From Cryptomeria japonica (lineage: Eukaryota > Streptophyta > Pinopsida > Cupressales > Cupressaceae): a stretch of 64,000 bases of DNA. Both the position numbers and the translations under genes were made by a program. Under the pieces are notes generated by a model. It was not told where the DNA came from, made no database searches, and was given only the letters and a program-made list of their open reading frames with translations. Where the stretch lies: NCBI RefSeq assembly GCF_030272615.1, contig NC_081405.1:161512194-161576193 (forward strand), read 5' to 3'. Shown here piece after piece: positions 24,401 through 35,941 of the stretch (positions are counted from its first letter, which is position 1; each line of letters opens with the position of its first letter).

Positions 24401-25492
24401 ACCCGCATCTATCAGTTTGCTCACAGATAACAGGTTTCGTTTTAATCCAGGGATATGCAGCATACCATTAATCCTTTTTATTCTACCATCAGAAAACGTG
24501 ATTCTAACTTTACCTCGACCAACAATGTCTAGAGGTGAATCATCACCCAAGTACACCTTACCTCCATTAAATCCTTCATACTCAGAAAACCAATCTCTAT
24601 TGGAAGTCATATGAAAAGATGCACCTGAGTCAATTAGCCAGGCATCATTACCTGCATGAGTCGCCAAAGCCGCAATAAATGCATCGCCATCTTCCTTGTC
24701 AGACTCAGAATCAGAATCGAACTTTTTCTTTTTCTTCTTCTTCTTTTCTTCTTTGCAGTCCTTACGGATGTGACCCGGTTTACCGCAGTTTCAACAAATG
24801 ACTTTGGACTTTCCAGGAGATTTCGATCTCCCTTTAGATTTGGACTTGTCATGCTTCTCATTCTTCTTGCTTTTCTCCTTAGGTCTTCCACCAATGGTTA
24901 CGGCTTCCTTTGAACTGATGGATACCTTCCTTCGCATCTCTTCACTGAGTAGGGCACCCACCATGTCTTTAGATTTCAAAACAACAGAAGTACTACCGAT
25001 AGCCATAACAAGAGAATCCCTCGAATCAGGCAAAGAACAAAGCAAGATCTGACATTTCTCCTCCTCATCCATCTTAACACCGACGGATACTAATTGAGCC
25101 ACCAACATATTGAATGCTTCCAGGTGGTCTGTAATTCGTCCACCCTCTTCCATCTTCAAGGAATACAATTTCTTTCTTAAGAAAATTTGATTTAATAAAT
25201 ATTTCACTTGATACATCTCAGCAAGCTTAGTCCATAGCTTCTTTGCAGAGTTCTCTTCATCGACATTGATTAGAACAGAGTCTGCCAAGCACAGTCTGAT
25301 TAGAACCTTGGCTTTTCGGTCCATAACATCACACTGAGCTGCCGTAGTGGGATCTGAGGGCCTTTGGACATTCGCATCAACAGCATCCCAAAGATCTCGA
25401 TCTATTAGCAGATCTTCCATCTTCAGCTTTCACATCTCAAAATTACTTCCATTAAATTTCTCCACCTCTATTCTCCCTGACGAACTCGCCAT
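21476..25492 (-). pseudogene. copia gag-pol, internal copy 1
   Basis: Minus-strand polyprotein starting at ATG 25492 (MASSSGRIEVEKFNG). UBN2-type gag, then a zinc knuckle near 24790 reading C-stop-N-C-G-K-P-G-H-I-R-K-D-C, then protease with WLIDSGASFHMTS near 24640, GAG-pre-integrase LWHQRLGHIGEKG near 24150, integrase core DLIHYDVFGPVDV near 23960 and IDNGGEF, reverse transcriptase with KARLVAKSYAQVEG near 22810 and MDVKTAFLHGDLEED near 22660, RNase H with YVDSDCADD and AEYMAA near 21930-21790. A 44-bp deletion at about 22407 removes the catalytic YVDD (now YVDE then a shift), and one base is missing near 23035; together they restore the frame. Additional stops at the knuckle and at the LTR-like insert near 22721. 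Non-functional. Confidence 0.92.
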
Positions 25493-25602
25493 CTGAATAT
25501 TCCTGCAACAAGATCAAAAAGTGTCTTCTGCACAAGCTCCCACTCAAATCTGGATTAGTTCAAAAAACCCAACTGCCCACAATTGAAACCAAAGGTGATC
25601 AG

Positions 25603-25615
25603 GCTCTGATACCAC
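25603..25615 (-). promoter_or_regulatory. primer-binding site next to LTR b
   Basis: Plus strand gctctgataccac is TGGTATCAGAGC on the coding strand of the element, next to LTR b. The same site lies next to LTR c at 30742-30754. Confidence 0.85.
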
Positions 25616-25616
25616 T

Positions 25617-26513
25617 TGTAAGGAAGTTAAGTAGCGGAAACAACTTCCTACACTATGCTTGAGAGGAGGGTAATGCAAAACTTTTTCAGATCATTACAAC
25701 AGTTACAGAAAAATAGAAATAGATATAATAGCATTCATACCACAACACAGTGATTTACGTGGGGAAAACTCCTTCGAGAGAAAAACCCCACACTCCAAAA
25801 GCAGCTCAATATTTTATTCAGCAATCAAAAACAGATTACAACATACTTGCAAAGCAAGCTCTTCGCAGGAGTACCACTAATCAGAGATTCAGAGGCAACT
25901 CAATAGCCATAAGACTCTTTTACACCCAACCTCTATCTCACACACCTCATAAATAGGCGATACAATACAAGAAACCGTCAAATGGTATTACAAAACCATG
26001 GTCTAAAACCACCCAATAAGGTGTAGCCGACCTTATCTCCCTTCTAGATGCCCTATGACATGTTAAAGCACACATCAGCATGTCTTGCTCCCTTTTACAG
26101 CTCATTTATGTATGCGATACAAATTATTTTTCCTATTTCAGGAGTACAAACTTCCGGAGACCATAACTTGAGAACCGGGTGTCCTATTGACAAACCGTTT
26201 GAAGCGCCGGAAAGCTCGCGAAGTGCTCTATCACTTCATGACCGGCTGCGCCGGTTACGGCCACTTTTCAAGGCGTTTCGGAGCCTCTAAAGCCCCCAAA
26301 ATTAAGTTTAAACATTTTATTGCACCCCTCCAAGACGAAAACTTTAATATCTTCAAAACTAGCTGTGACCTTGCGATGCAACTTTACCGGAATGCTTATC
26401 TAGCCAATCAGAAGCTTCAAGGAGAGTTTCGCACCATTTCGTGCTCAAATGAAAACTTACTATAAATAGCAACCTCACATAAATGCAAGGTTGAGACACC
26501 ATTTTTCCCAACA
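25617..26513 (-). repeat. copia LTR b (shared, middle)
   Basis: 897 bp. Serves as 5' LTR for internal copy 1 and 3' LTR for internal copy 2: primer site on one side and polypurine tract (26514-26526) on the other. Confidence 0.92.
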
Positions 26514-26569
26514 AATCTCCCACTTGTCGAACACCTTGCAGGAGCGGAAGGGAATGTCAACACAATGAA

Positions 26570-29500
26570 TCAATTGTTAGGGGCCATAATGCCCATAGAC
26601 TCTGAACACCATCTGAACTTCTCCGTGCTCACAGCCTTAGTTAAAGCATCTGCAACATTCATCAAAGTTTCCACCTTAACCAGCTTCACCCTACCATCTT
26701 CGACCATATCTGTAACAAAATGATACTGAACATCAATATGTTTGGTCTGGGCATGAAATGTCGGGTTCTTAGCTAGGCTAATTGCACTCTGACTGTCACA
26801 GTAAACTGTCACTGTACCTTGTTTTATTCCAATATCCGAACACAGTCTCTTAAGCCAAATGGCCTCTTTACAAGCATGAGTAGCTGCCATATACTCTGCT
26901 TCAGTAGTGGATAAAGCAACCACAGCCTGTCGCTTACTCGTCCAACTAATTGCACCACCAAACAAAGTAAACACATAAGCACTGGTGGATCTTCTGCTAT
27001 CAATATCACCTGCCCAATCTGAATCCACATAACAATGGATATCAAGGGAAGTCATGTCTCCAACTGAATTACCATGATAACACAAAGAATACTCTAAAGT
27101 ACCCTTCAAATATCTGAAGACTCTTTTGATTGCATCCCAATGAACTCTACCAGGATTAGACATATATCTAGAAAGTACTCCCACTGCTTGGGCAATGTCT
27201 GGTCTAGTACAGACCATAGCATACATCAAGCTTCCAACCGCACTCTGGTAAGGCACTCTGCTCATGTCTTCCATCTCCAATGGGGATGTAGGAAAATCTG
27301 AGATAGATAGTTTCATTCCAACTGTAAAAGGAACACTCAATGGTCTACAATTCTGCATGTTGAACCTCTGTAGCACTGAATTCACATACTTACTCTGGCC
27401 TAGCCATAGCTTTCTGTTCACCCTATCTCTTCTAATTTACATCCCAAGAATGTGCTTTGCTGCACCAAGATCTTTCATTTCAAATTTAGCAACGAGCTGA
27501 GACTTCAGTTCTAAAATCATACCTTTCCCTTTACCAATGAATAACATATCATCAACATACAATGCAATGAATAAGAAATGATCACCATCAGATTTATAAT
27601 AAACACAGTGATCTGATTTAGAACGTTCAAATACCAAACTCAACACATATGTATCAAATTTTTGGTACCACATCCTAGGACTTTGTTTGAGGCCATACAA
27701 AGATTTCTTCAACTTACAAACCAAATTACTTTTGCCTTTCACCACATAGTGCTCCGACTGTGTCATATAAATATCTTCCTCCAAATCACCATGAAGGAAA
27801 GTAGTTTTCACATCCATTTGCTCAACCTGACTCTAATACCATTTTTAAGGAAGTTAAGTAGCAATAGAAAGCAAAAATCTAATGGACGTCATTTTTGCAA
27901 CAGGAGAAAATATCTCACCGTAATCAACACCCTCAACCTGAGAGTAGCCTTTTGCAACCAACCTTGCTTTATACTTCTCAATGCTTCCATCTGAACCAAT
28001 CTTTTTCTTGAACACCCATTTACAACCAACAGGTTTTCCTTCTTCAGGCAACAGTACAAGATCCCATGTATCATTCTTTTTCAAAGCTGCCATTTCTTCC
28101 TCCATAGCAATCTTCCAGGATTCTGCATCATTCATACCTAATGCCCCTTCTACAGATTTTGGTTCATCCACACTAGTATTCAGAGCAAAAATACATCTCC
28201 AATCATTAGGTGAATACCTTTCGGGTGGTTGTCTATGTCTTGTAGACCTTCGAACAACCTGAGTTGGAGGTTCTTCCTCCTCTTCTGAAGATTCAGAGCT
28301 AGACGATCTCTCCTCAACTTCTTGCCTATCTAAGAGTCTCGATTCAACTCTTTCAGGTGTAGAAGGAAGTTGAATCACATCTTCTTTTTTAGTCTGTTCT
28401 GGCTGTAATGTAACAGGAGGAGACTTAATTTCTCTAAAAATAACACTTCTACTATGAATTACCTTTTATGCAACAGGGTCCCGAAGCTTGTATCCTTTCA
28501 CACCATAACTATACCCGATGAAGATACATTTCACAGCCTTGTTCTCCAACTTTGTTCGCTTCTCCTTTGGCACATGTGCATATGCCTCGCAACCAAAAAC
28601 TCTAAGATGTCTCAATGAAGGCTTGTGACCTGACCATGCTTCCATAGGCGTTTTATCAACAAGAGCTGATGTAGGAGACCTGTTAATCAAGTAGCAAGCA
28701 GTGGCAACAACTTCAGCCCAAAACTTTTGTTCGAGACCAGCACCACTCAACATACTCCTTGCCTTCTCCATCAGTGTCCTGTTCATTCTTTCTGTAACTC
28801 CATTCTACTGTGGAGAATACGGAGTTGCCTTCTGCCTGTTAATTCCATAGTCTTTACAGAGTCTATCAAAATCATTAGAGCAAAACTCACCGCCATTATC
28901 AGTTCTCAAACATTTTATTTTCTTTCCAGTCTGCAACTCAACCATTGCTTTAAATTATTTAAAACGACTAAAAACTTCAAATTTACTCTTTAGAAAATAA
29001 ACCCATGTCCTTCTACTAAAATCATTAATAAATGAAACATAATATGTGGATTTTCCAATCGAAGAGACATCTACTGGACCAAACACATCAGAATGGATAA
29101 GATCCAAAACACCACAAGTTTTATGAGAACTCGAGTAAAATTGAACGCAGTTTTGTTTTCCATAAATGCAATGCTCACAGAAATCAAAGTCAAGATTACA
29201 ATCATTCAAACCTTCAACAAGGTTTTTATTTTTCAAGGTTCTTAGACCCTTTTCTCCAATGTGGCCAAGTCTCTGGTGCCATAACATAGTCTTCTCTGCA
29301 GGTAACTTTGCTTCAGACGAAAGAGCACCCTTAGGTACCTAAAACCCATTTCCATCTACTGAAGGTGAAACCTTCAAATCTTCCAGTGAAGTATCCGCAG
29401 ATTTACTTTTTACAGAAGTGCTATTACACTCAACAGTGTATGCTTCAAGCTTATACAAAATGCCAAACCTGACACCTCTAGCAACTACCATAGCACCCTT

Positions 29501-30631
29501 AATCATCTTATATCCTGCTTCAGAAAAGACTACCTGCACACCCGCATCTATCAGTTTGCTCACAGATAACAGGTTTCGTTTTAATCCAGGGATATGCAGC
29601 ACACCATTAATCCTTTTTATTCTACCATTAGAAAACCTGATTCTAACTTTACCTCGACCAACAATGTCTAGAGGTGAATCATCACCCAAGTACACCTTAC
29701 CTCCATTAAATCCTTCATACTCAGAAAACCAATCTCTATTGGAAGTCATATGAAAAGATGCACCTGAGTCAATTAGCCGGGCATCATTACCTGCATGAGT
29801 CGCCAAAGCCGTAATAAATGCATCACCATCTTCCTTGTCGGACTCAGAATCAGAATCAAACTTTTTCTTTTTCTTCTTCTTCTTTTCTTCTTTGCAGTCC
29901 TTACGGACGTGACTCGGTTTACCGCAGTTTCAGCAAATGACTTTGGACTTTTCAGGAGATTTCGATCTCCCTTTGGATTTGGACTTGTCACGCTTCTCAT
30001 TCTTCTTGCCTTTCTCCTTAGGTCTTCCACGAACGGTTAGGGCTTCCTTTGAACTGATGGATACCTTCCTTCACATCTCTTCACTGAGTAGGGAACCCAC
30101 CATGTCTTCAAATTTCAAAACAACAGAAGTACTACCGATAGCCACAACAAGAGAATCCCTCGAATCAGGCAAAGAACAAAGCAAGATCTGACATTTCTCC
30201 TCCTCGTCCTTCTTAACACCGACGGATACTAATTGAGCCACCAACATATTGAATGCTTCCAGGTGGTCTGCAATTCGTCCACCCTCTTCCTTCTTCAAGG
30301 AATACAATTTCTTTCTTAAGAAAATTTGATTTAATAAAGATTTCACTTGATACATCTCACCAAGCTTAGTCCATAGCTTCTTTGCAGAGTTCTCTTCATG
30401 GACATTGATTAGAACAAAGTTTGTCAAGCACAGTCTGATTAGACCCTTGGCTTTTCGGTCCATAACATCATACTGAGCTGCCACAGTAGGATCTGAGGGC
30501 CTTTGGACATTCGCATCAACAGCATCCCAAAGATCTCGATCTATTAGCAGATCTTCCATCTTCAGCTTCCACATCTCAAAATTACTTCCATTAAATTTCT
30601 CCACCTCTATTCTCCCTGATGAACTCGCCAT
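26570..30631 (-). pseudogene. copia gag-pol, internal copy 2
   Basis: Starts at ATG 30631 (MASSSGRIEVEKFNGSNFEM) and keeps a single frame to 26570 with no frameshift, interrupted only by nonsense codons. Same domain order as copy 1. It retains the catalytic LYVDDMLFIG (near 27545) that copy 1 has lost, and RNase H with YVDSDWAGD and SQSAISLAKNP. Stops include one after gag LLSEEM (30071), the zinc-knuckle TGA shared with copy 1 (about 29930), GNGF-stop at 29339, RFK-stop at 28955, PQ-stop near 28808, DPVA-stop at 28466, three within the LTR-like insert (27829-27862) and LGM-stop at 27437. Several fit C-to-T or G-to-A changes. Non-functional. Confidence 0.92.
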
Positions 30632-30755
30632 CTGAATATTCCTGCAACAAGATCAAAAAGTGTCTTCTGCACAAGCTCCCACTCAAATCTGGATTAGTTC
30701 AAAAAACCCAACTGCCCACAATTGAAACCAAAGGTGATCAGGCTCTGATACCACT

Positions 30756-31652
30756 TGTAAGGAAGTTAAGTAGCGGAAACAACTTCCTACACTATGCTTG
30801 AGAGGAGGGTAATGCAAAACTTTTTCAGATCGTTACAACAGTTACAGAAAAATAGAAATAGATATAATAGCATTCATACCACAACACAGTGATTTACGTG
30901 GGGAAAACTCCTTCGAGAGAAAAACCCCACACTCCAAAAGCAGCTCAATATTTTATTCAGCAATCAAAAACAGATTACAACATACTTGCAAAGCAAGCTC
31001 TTCGTAGGAGTACCACTAATCAGAGATTCAGAGGCAACTCAATAGCCATAAGACTCTTTTACACCCAACCTCTATCTCACACACCTCATAAATAGGCGAT
31101 ACAATACAAGAAACTGTCAAATGGTATTACAAAACCATGGTCTAAAACCACCCAATAAGGTGTAGCCGACCTTATCTCCCTTCTAGATGCCTTATGACAT
31201 GTTAAAGCACACATCAACACATGTCGCTCCCTTTTACAGCTCATTTATGTATTCGATACAAATTATTTTTCCTATTTCAGGAGTACAAACTTCCGGAGGC
31301 CATAACTTGAGAACCGGGTGTTCGATTGACGAACCGTTTGAAGTGCCAGAAAGCTCACAAAGTGCTCTATCACCTCATAATTGGTTGCACCAGTTACGGC
31401 CACTTTTCAGGGCATTTCGGAGCCTCTTAAGACCCCAAAATTAAGTTTAAACATTTTATCGCACCCCTCCAAGACGAAAACTTTAATATCTTCAAAACTA
31501 GTTGTGACCTTGCGATGCAACTTTACCGGGATGCTTATCTAGCCAACCAGAAGCTTCAGGGAGAGTTTTGCACCATTTCGTGCTCAAATGAAAACCTACT
31601 ATAAATAGTAACCTCGCACAAATGCAAGGTTGAGACACCATTTTTCCCAACA
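30756..31652 (-). repeat. copia LTR c (5' end of the complex)
   Basis: 897 bp, plus-strand TGTAAGGAAG to TTCCCAACA, followed by the target duplication gtctt. By eye about 5 per cent different from LTR b, mostly transitions. Confidence 0.92.
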
Positions 31653-32546
31653 GTCTTCCTACCACTAAAAGAGCCCATGATTGTGTGTATGTTGTAGTAG
31701 ATAGGTTCTAAAAAACGGCAATAATAGTGGCATGTAAAAAACTAATTTCTACAGAGGACACTACAAAGCTCTTCTTTGAGTACATTTGTGTTCATTTTGG
31801 TCTACTGAATATATTCAGCATAGCTACAACATGGCAATTCATAGTTCAACTGGCCACAACGCATTTCAGGTTTGTCTTGGTTATCAGCCACTTGCACCCA
31901 TGGATGTTGCCATACCACTTATTCAACCTGATTTGGTTCCATGTGTTGGTAAGGAGGAAGATAGGGCAGCCCAGTTCATTGATAGAATTCATCATCTGCA
32001 ACATCAAGTTCATGAAATCTTGGAGCACACCAATAAGAAATATAAAGAGAGACATGATGAGCATCGTACTTCTCATAATTTTCAAGTCGGGGACAAGGTA
32101 TGGTTGCATATCCAGAAGGAATGATTGCAGGGTGCCAATATGAAACTTCGTCCTCTACATTATGGGCCATACACAATCATCAAACAAGTTGGTGATAATG
32201 CTTTTGAGCTTAATTTACCTCCATTTTTGGGTCTTCATCTAGTCTTCAATGTTGGACTCTTGAAGCCATATTTTTCTCCACTATTAGATGTTCCAGATGT
32301 GGCAGAAACAATCTCCACTATAGAATTGAATCCAAATATAGCTACCCCATTCCAATGCGATCAAATTGTGGACACCATGGTGAAAACACTCAAACAACAG
32401 TAGATTTACTTGTACAAAGTGGTTCGAGTAGGGTAGATTGTTGAACAAGGAAAATGGTTTACTAGGGAGCAGCTTCAAGAAAGTTTTCCTCATCTCATTC
32501 AGAGTGTTGATGCAATGGGGCCCATTGCTTTCCAAGGGGGAAGTAA
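31653..32546 (+). pseudogene. gypsy integrase, unit B, 3' part
   Basis: Continuation of the frame split by the copia complex: KELISTEDTTKLFFEYICVHFG-type text at about 31737-31800, then a deletion of about 200 bp relative to unit A (joining unit-A positions near 15587 and 15786) that removes most of the integrase catalytic core. After it the C-terminal part is well preserved: STGHNAFQVCLGYQPLAP, FQVGDKVWLHIQKE to 32121, stop, then KLRPLHYGPYTIIKQVGDNA to 32403. AAGGGGGAAG at 32534-32543 is the polypurine tract. Confidence 0.88.
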
Positions 32547-33067
32547 TGATCAGAAGCAAATCTGAAACAATGGAAAAATATTTTTTATATTTTTCTTTTA
32601 GTTTTTCTAGACATTAGTAATTGGCATTTTTGAAGGCCTTCGGGGCATTTTTAGCCCTTGAAAGTTTGACTCGTCCTTTGGAAAATTGCCAAAGGCAAGT
32701 TTTTTCAAGACTTCGCCTCCAACTCTTGGAGGCCTTTCCAACGAGTTAAACGGCTCATAATTTCAAGTCCTGTGCACAAAGTTATGCCTAGTTAAAGTTA
32801 CGACAAAATTTTATATAATTTTTTTGAAATTTTCATAGTTTTAGATTTTATTATGTAAATAAACAAGATTTGACTATTGGGTTTCGATTCTCAAGGAGTT
32901 GTTGGTGACCCTTGGAATCCCTTAGACTGATATATGTTGGACTTTCGAATTGAATAGAACACTTTTTGGCTTGCTTCAATTCTATGCTTTCTTGTTCATG
33001 TAGACAAAATTTACAATATCGCAGGTTTTCACTCAGGTGTTGTCATCCGAATCCATAATTCAAATCA
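32547..33067 (+). repeat. gypsy LTR 3 (right)
   Basis: 521 bp, TGATCAGAAGC to caaatca. The following atagc pairs with atagt before LTR 1. Confidence 0.9.
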
Positions 33068-33709
33068 ATAGCTGATGAACGAAATTGGAATTTCCAAATT
33101 AAGGAGGTCTGGATGTGAAGTTTCTTTGCGTGTAACGCTTAATCTGAATTTTATATATTGCCATTCTTGTAGAGCTTTTTTTTCTGCTATTCAGCTCATA
33201 TTCGCACTCCATTATATCATTTAATACATACGCATCAAATTTAGTGTAGAATGTGGAAACATATGGGACAACTTAAAATGGTGAATAGTTTTAAACTAAG
33301 GCCTCCATTTAATTCAAATTAATTTTCTCTGGATGTGAATCTTCTTCGTGTGTAATGCTTTATGTCAATTTTATATATTATTAAATTGGGCGTTACAAAC
33401 AAAAGTTGCCTTACAGCTGCAAGGAGGAGTAGAATGTGGAAACATATGGGACGACTTCACTAGTATTGTAATCAAAATTTGCAAATGGTGAATAGTTGAA
33501 ATTGAGGCCTCCATTTCAATCAAATAGGTCATGCTATAATTCAATAATCATATATTTATGAAAATTTTGTTGACATAGTTAAGTCATTTGAATATTTAGC
33601 TATAATAAATGATGTATTAAATTGAATCCTATTTTTTTTAAAGTTCATATTATTATTACAGATATTACTCATATTTATTACAATGTTCCATTCTTTTTAG
33701 TTTTGAGGT
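33068..33709. other. upstream flank of the defensin-like gene, with a diverged duplication
   Basis: No ORF. By the target duplication this DNA was originally contiguous with 6872 and lies upstream of the minus-strand TATA box. Four words recur in the same order at 33110-33312 and 33333-33518: ctggatgtgaa, gtagaatgtggaaacatatg, aatggtgaatagtt, ggcctccattt. This indicates an imperfect tandem duplication of about 200 bp. Confidence 0.5.
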
Positions 33710-34244
33710 GAAGAGGTGGAGATTAATCTTTTAGTTGTGAAAGCAAAGAAAGTTAGAAAAGGGAACGTGAATTTTGTGGGGAAGCTAGGAGTTGAAAAGA
33801 ACTAGAAGGCCTCTATCAATGAGGAGAAGGGTTGTTCTATGAAGAAATGTAAGGAGAAAATGGAGTATATTGATATTGATCATGTCAATATTCAGCATGA
33901 ACCTTTGGAGGACTTCAACTCAAGCAAGGATTATGTGCAAGATTTTCTTAGTGTTGCTAAAGAAGGGGTGATGGGACAATATAAATTGTCAAAATAGCTC
34001 TTCTTCAAAATCGACCACATCAATGTGAGCATACAAGGTTTTAAAGTAGGATGAATAATATTGAAGGCGACATGAATCATGACAAAGATTAAAGAAGATA
34101 ACTCTAAGATGCTAGCCATTTTGGAGGAGGTGGCTAAGGATATCATCATTATGAAAAATGACTATGAATGTAGGACTAAAATGTTGGACCACACTATCTA
34201 CATAGTGAACTAGATGTTAGAAACTATTGTGTAGGTTCGCCAAA
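33710..34244 (+). pseudogene. decayed ORF of unknown origin
   Basis: In one plus-strand frame, stretches free of stops read like protein, for example MEYIDIDHVNIQHEPLEDF near 33860 and AILEEVAKDIIIMKNDYECR near 34115, separated by several stops. I recognise no family. It may be a retroelement gag remnant or a host exon. It is cut off at 34244 by the LTR of the next element. Confidence 0.3.
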
Positions 34245-35733
34245 TGATGCAAATGTGGGTATATTATTAGGAAGGTCTACAACTAATTTTTACAATGAAC
34301 AAGGTTGATGCACGGTTAGGGAGATCTTTCTCCTAACTCACCTACCAAACCAAGTCTCCTAGACCTAGGCAAAAAGGACTCAAAATAGTGCAGACATTTA
34401 AATGGCTTAAGAATTCAAAGGAAGACTTAAAAAACATCTTATGACACCCAACCAAACATGTTCCAAGCATCGGTTATGACTTCTATCATGGAATGAAAGG
34501 ACACTTCACAACCACCCCAAATTCTGGTAGCTCTCCCTTTTAGGACTGTCATGAATATCTTTTGTTATATACCCAGTATAAAGACTATAAAATGCATTTT
34601 GGATAACCTTTTGGAGTTCTCAAACATATCTCAAAATGAGATTAGTGTGTTTTGGAGAGTATTCATCAAAAATTGACTTTTACTGCTGCTCTAGAGCCCC
34701 AATTAGCCCTATTTTACAAAGCAAGTACCTTATTTTTACACTCCACTACTCAAAAAAGGATATGGAAATGTGTCAAACAACCCAAAACCACCAATTCAAT
34801 AGGTTTTGGATTCCCAAAAAATCAGATTTAACACAAGTTCACTCAAACTCACACTTTCTTGGCCTAACACAAAGATGTTATGCATTCATTTCTCCAAAGA
34901 TGCATCCAACCTTGGTCCCTACAAAAATGAAGAAAAACCCATCTGTAGAAGACCTATCCCTACCATTCCACCAGGTTTTATGAATATCCCTCAATGGAAT
35001 GGAGAAAATTTTACATTTCTTTGATTAAACCCTTGGAAGTAGGGTTTCAGGGCAGATTTTAGAAAAACATTCACAAAATACTCAAATATTAATGAAATAT
35101 TATAAAATTGGTGTCGTTTGAAAGGTTATTCAACCAAATTTCAGATTTCACTACTTTCACATCCTAATTCAACTGTACAAGAGAGTTATGAACATTACAA
35201 CAACAAAATGTGCAGAAATTTTAGGGAACAAAGCTTCAATTTTTTCTTACTTCTTCACTTTGACCAAACAACCAACAACAGTCATGAACTAAAAGAGTTT
35301 ATTTAAACTTTTTTTCAAACATTTACAATGGTCCCTAACTTATTTTTAAATAGGTGATCATTGGTTACAAAGAAATGGTCATTAATATGGCAGTTTTGTG
35401 AAAGTTGCATACCAACTTTTGCAAAAAGTTGACAAATTTAGTCAAACTCAACAAAATGACTCAAAACTACCTATACTCACCCTAGACATGTTAAAATAGA
35501 CTTTAAATTAATTATTACATAAATTCCACCCACTTGGAGTACTTTGACTATGATTGACCACATTTGGACCATGTTGATCTACATATATGTTGAATTGTAT
35601 GACCTTGCAAATGAAATTGTATGTATTTCAATTGGTCCTTAGGACTTTATTATTCTTCCAAAAGACACATTTAAAGAAACCATTACAATAAATCCTTCAT
35701 GAGGCATATGAGTGATTAGGTGCTCCTGCACCA
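34245..35733 (-). repeat. 3' LTR of the RT-less gypsy element
   Basis: About 1.49 kb; aligned with 39179-40118 over the first 0.94 kb. Outer plus-strand end TGATGCAAATG; inner end set at ...ctgcacca by the LTR-like TGGTGCAGG on the coding strand. The inner boundary is less certain than the outer. Confidence 0.65.
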
Positions 35734-35941
35734 TACACCCGGCCTAGAAAAGAACTCATGTCCCATGAGTCATTACATTGTCTTGTTCCACATTTCTCCT
35801 CAGCTTCATCATGTCCTCCACATGTTCTCTATACTAGAACATTTCTCCATGGTATCAGATACTCTACTATTGGTTCATGCCTAGCATTCTAGGCCTTGTG
35901 CACACCTTTCCATGATTGGTTTCTTGCAATCGACTTGCACC

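Larger units (their letters stand above)
20523..31652 (-). mobile_element. Tork/Tnt1-like copia complex: LTR-internal-LTR-internal-LTR
   Basis: Three LTRs of exactly 897 bp (20523-21419, 25617-26513, 30756-31652) flank two internal regions of 4197 and 4242 bp, all on the minus strand. The complex is bounded by gtctt at 20518-20522 and 31653-31657, a perfect 5-bp duplication, and unit A of the gypsy shows the uninterrupted site (agtcttcctaccacc). The two internal copies differ by one 44-bp and one apparent 1-bp deletion plus substitutions. The gag resembles Tnt1-type copia gags. Confidence 0.9.
6873..33067 (+). mobile_element. Ty3/gypsy complex: LTR-internal-LTR-internal-LTR
   Basis: Three LTRs of 520-521 bp (6873-7393, 16523-17042, 32547-33067) bracket two collinear internal regions of the same gypsy family. 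The outer flanks are atagt (left) and atagc (right), a 5-bp duplication with one mismatch, so the whole array behaves as one insertion. The two internal units have diverged and carry different lesions and different nested insertions. The encoded C-terminus resembles a plant gypsy family without an obvious chromodomain (LYKVVRA, GKWFTREQ, FPHLIQ). The likely origin is unequal exchange between LTRs of sister copies. Confidence 0.85.
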
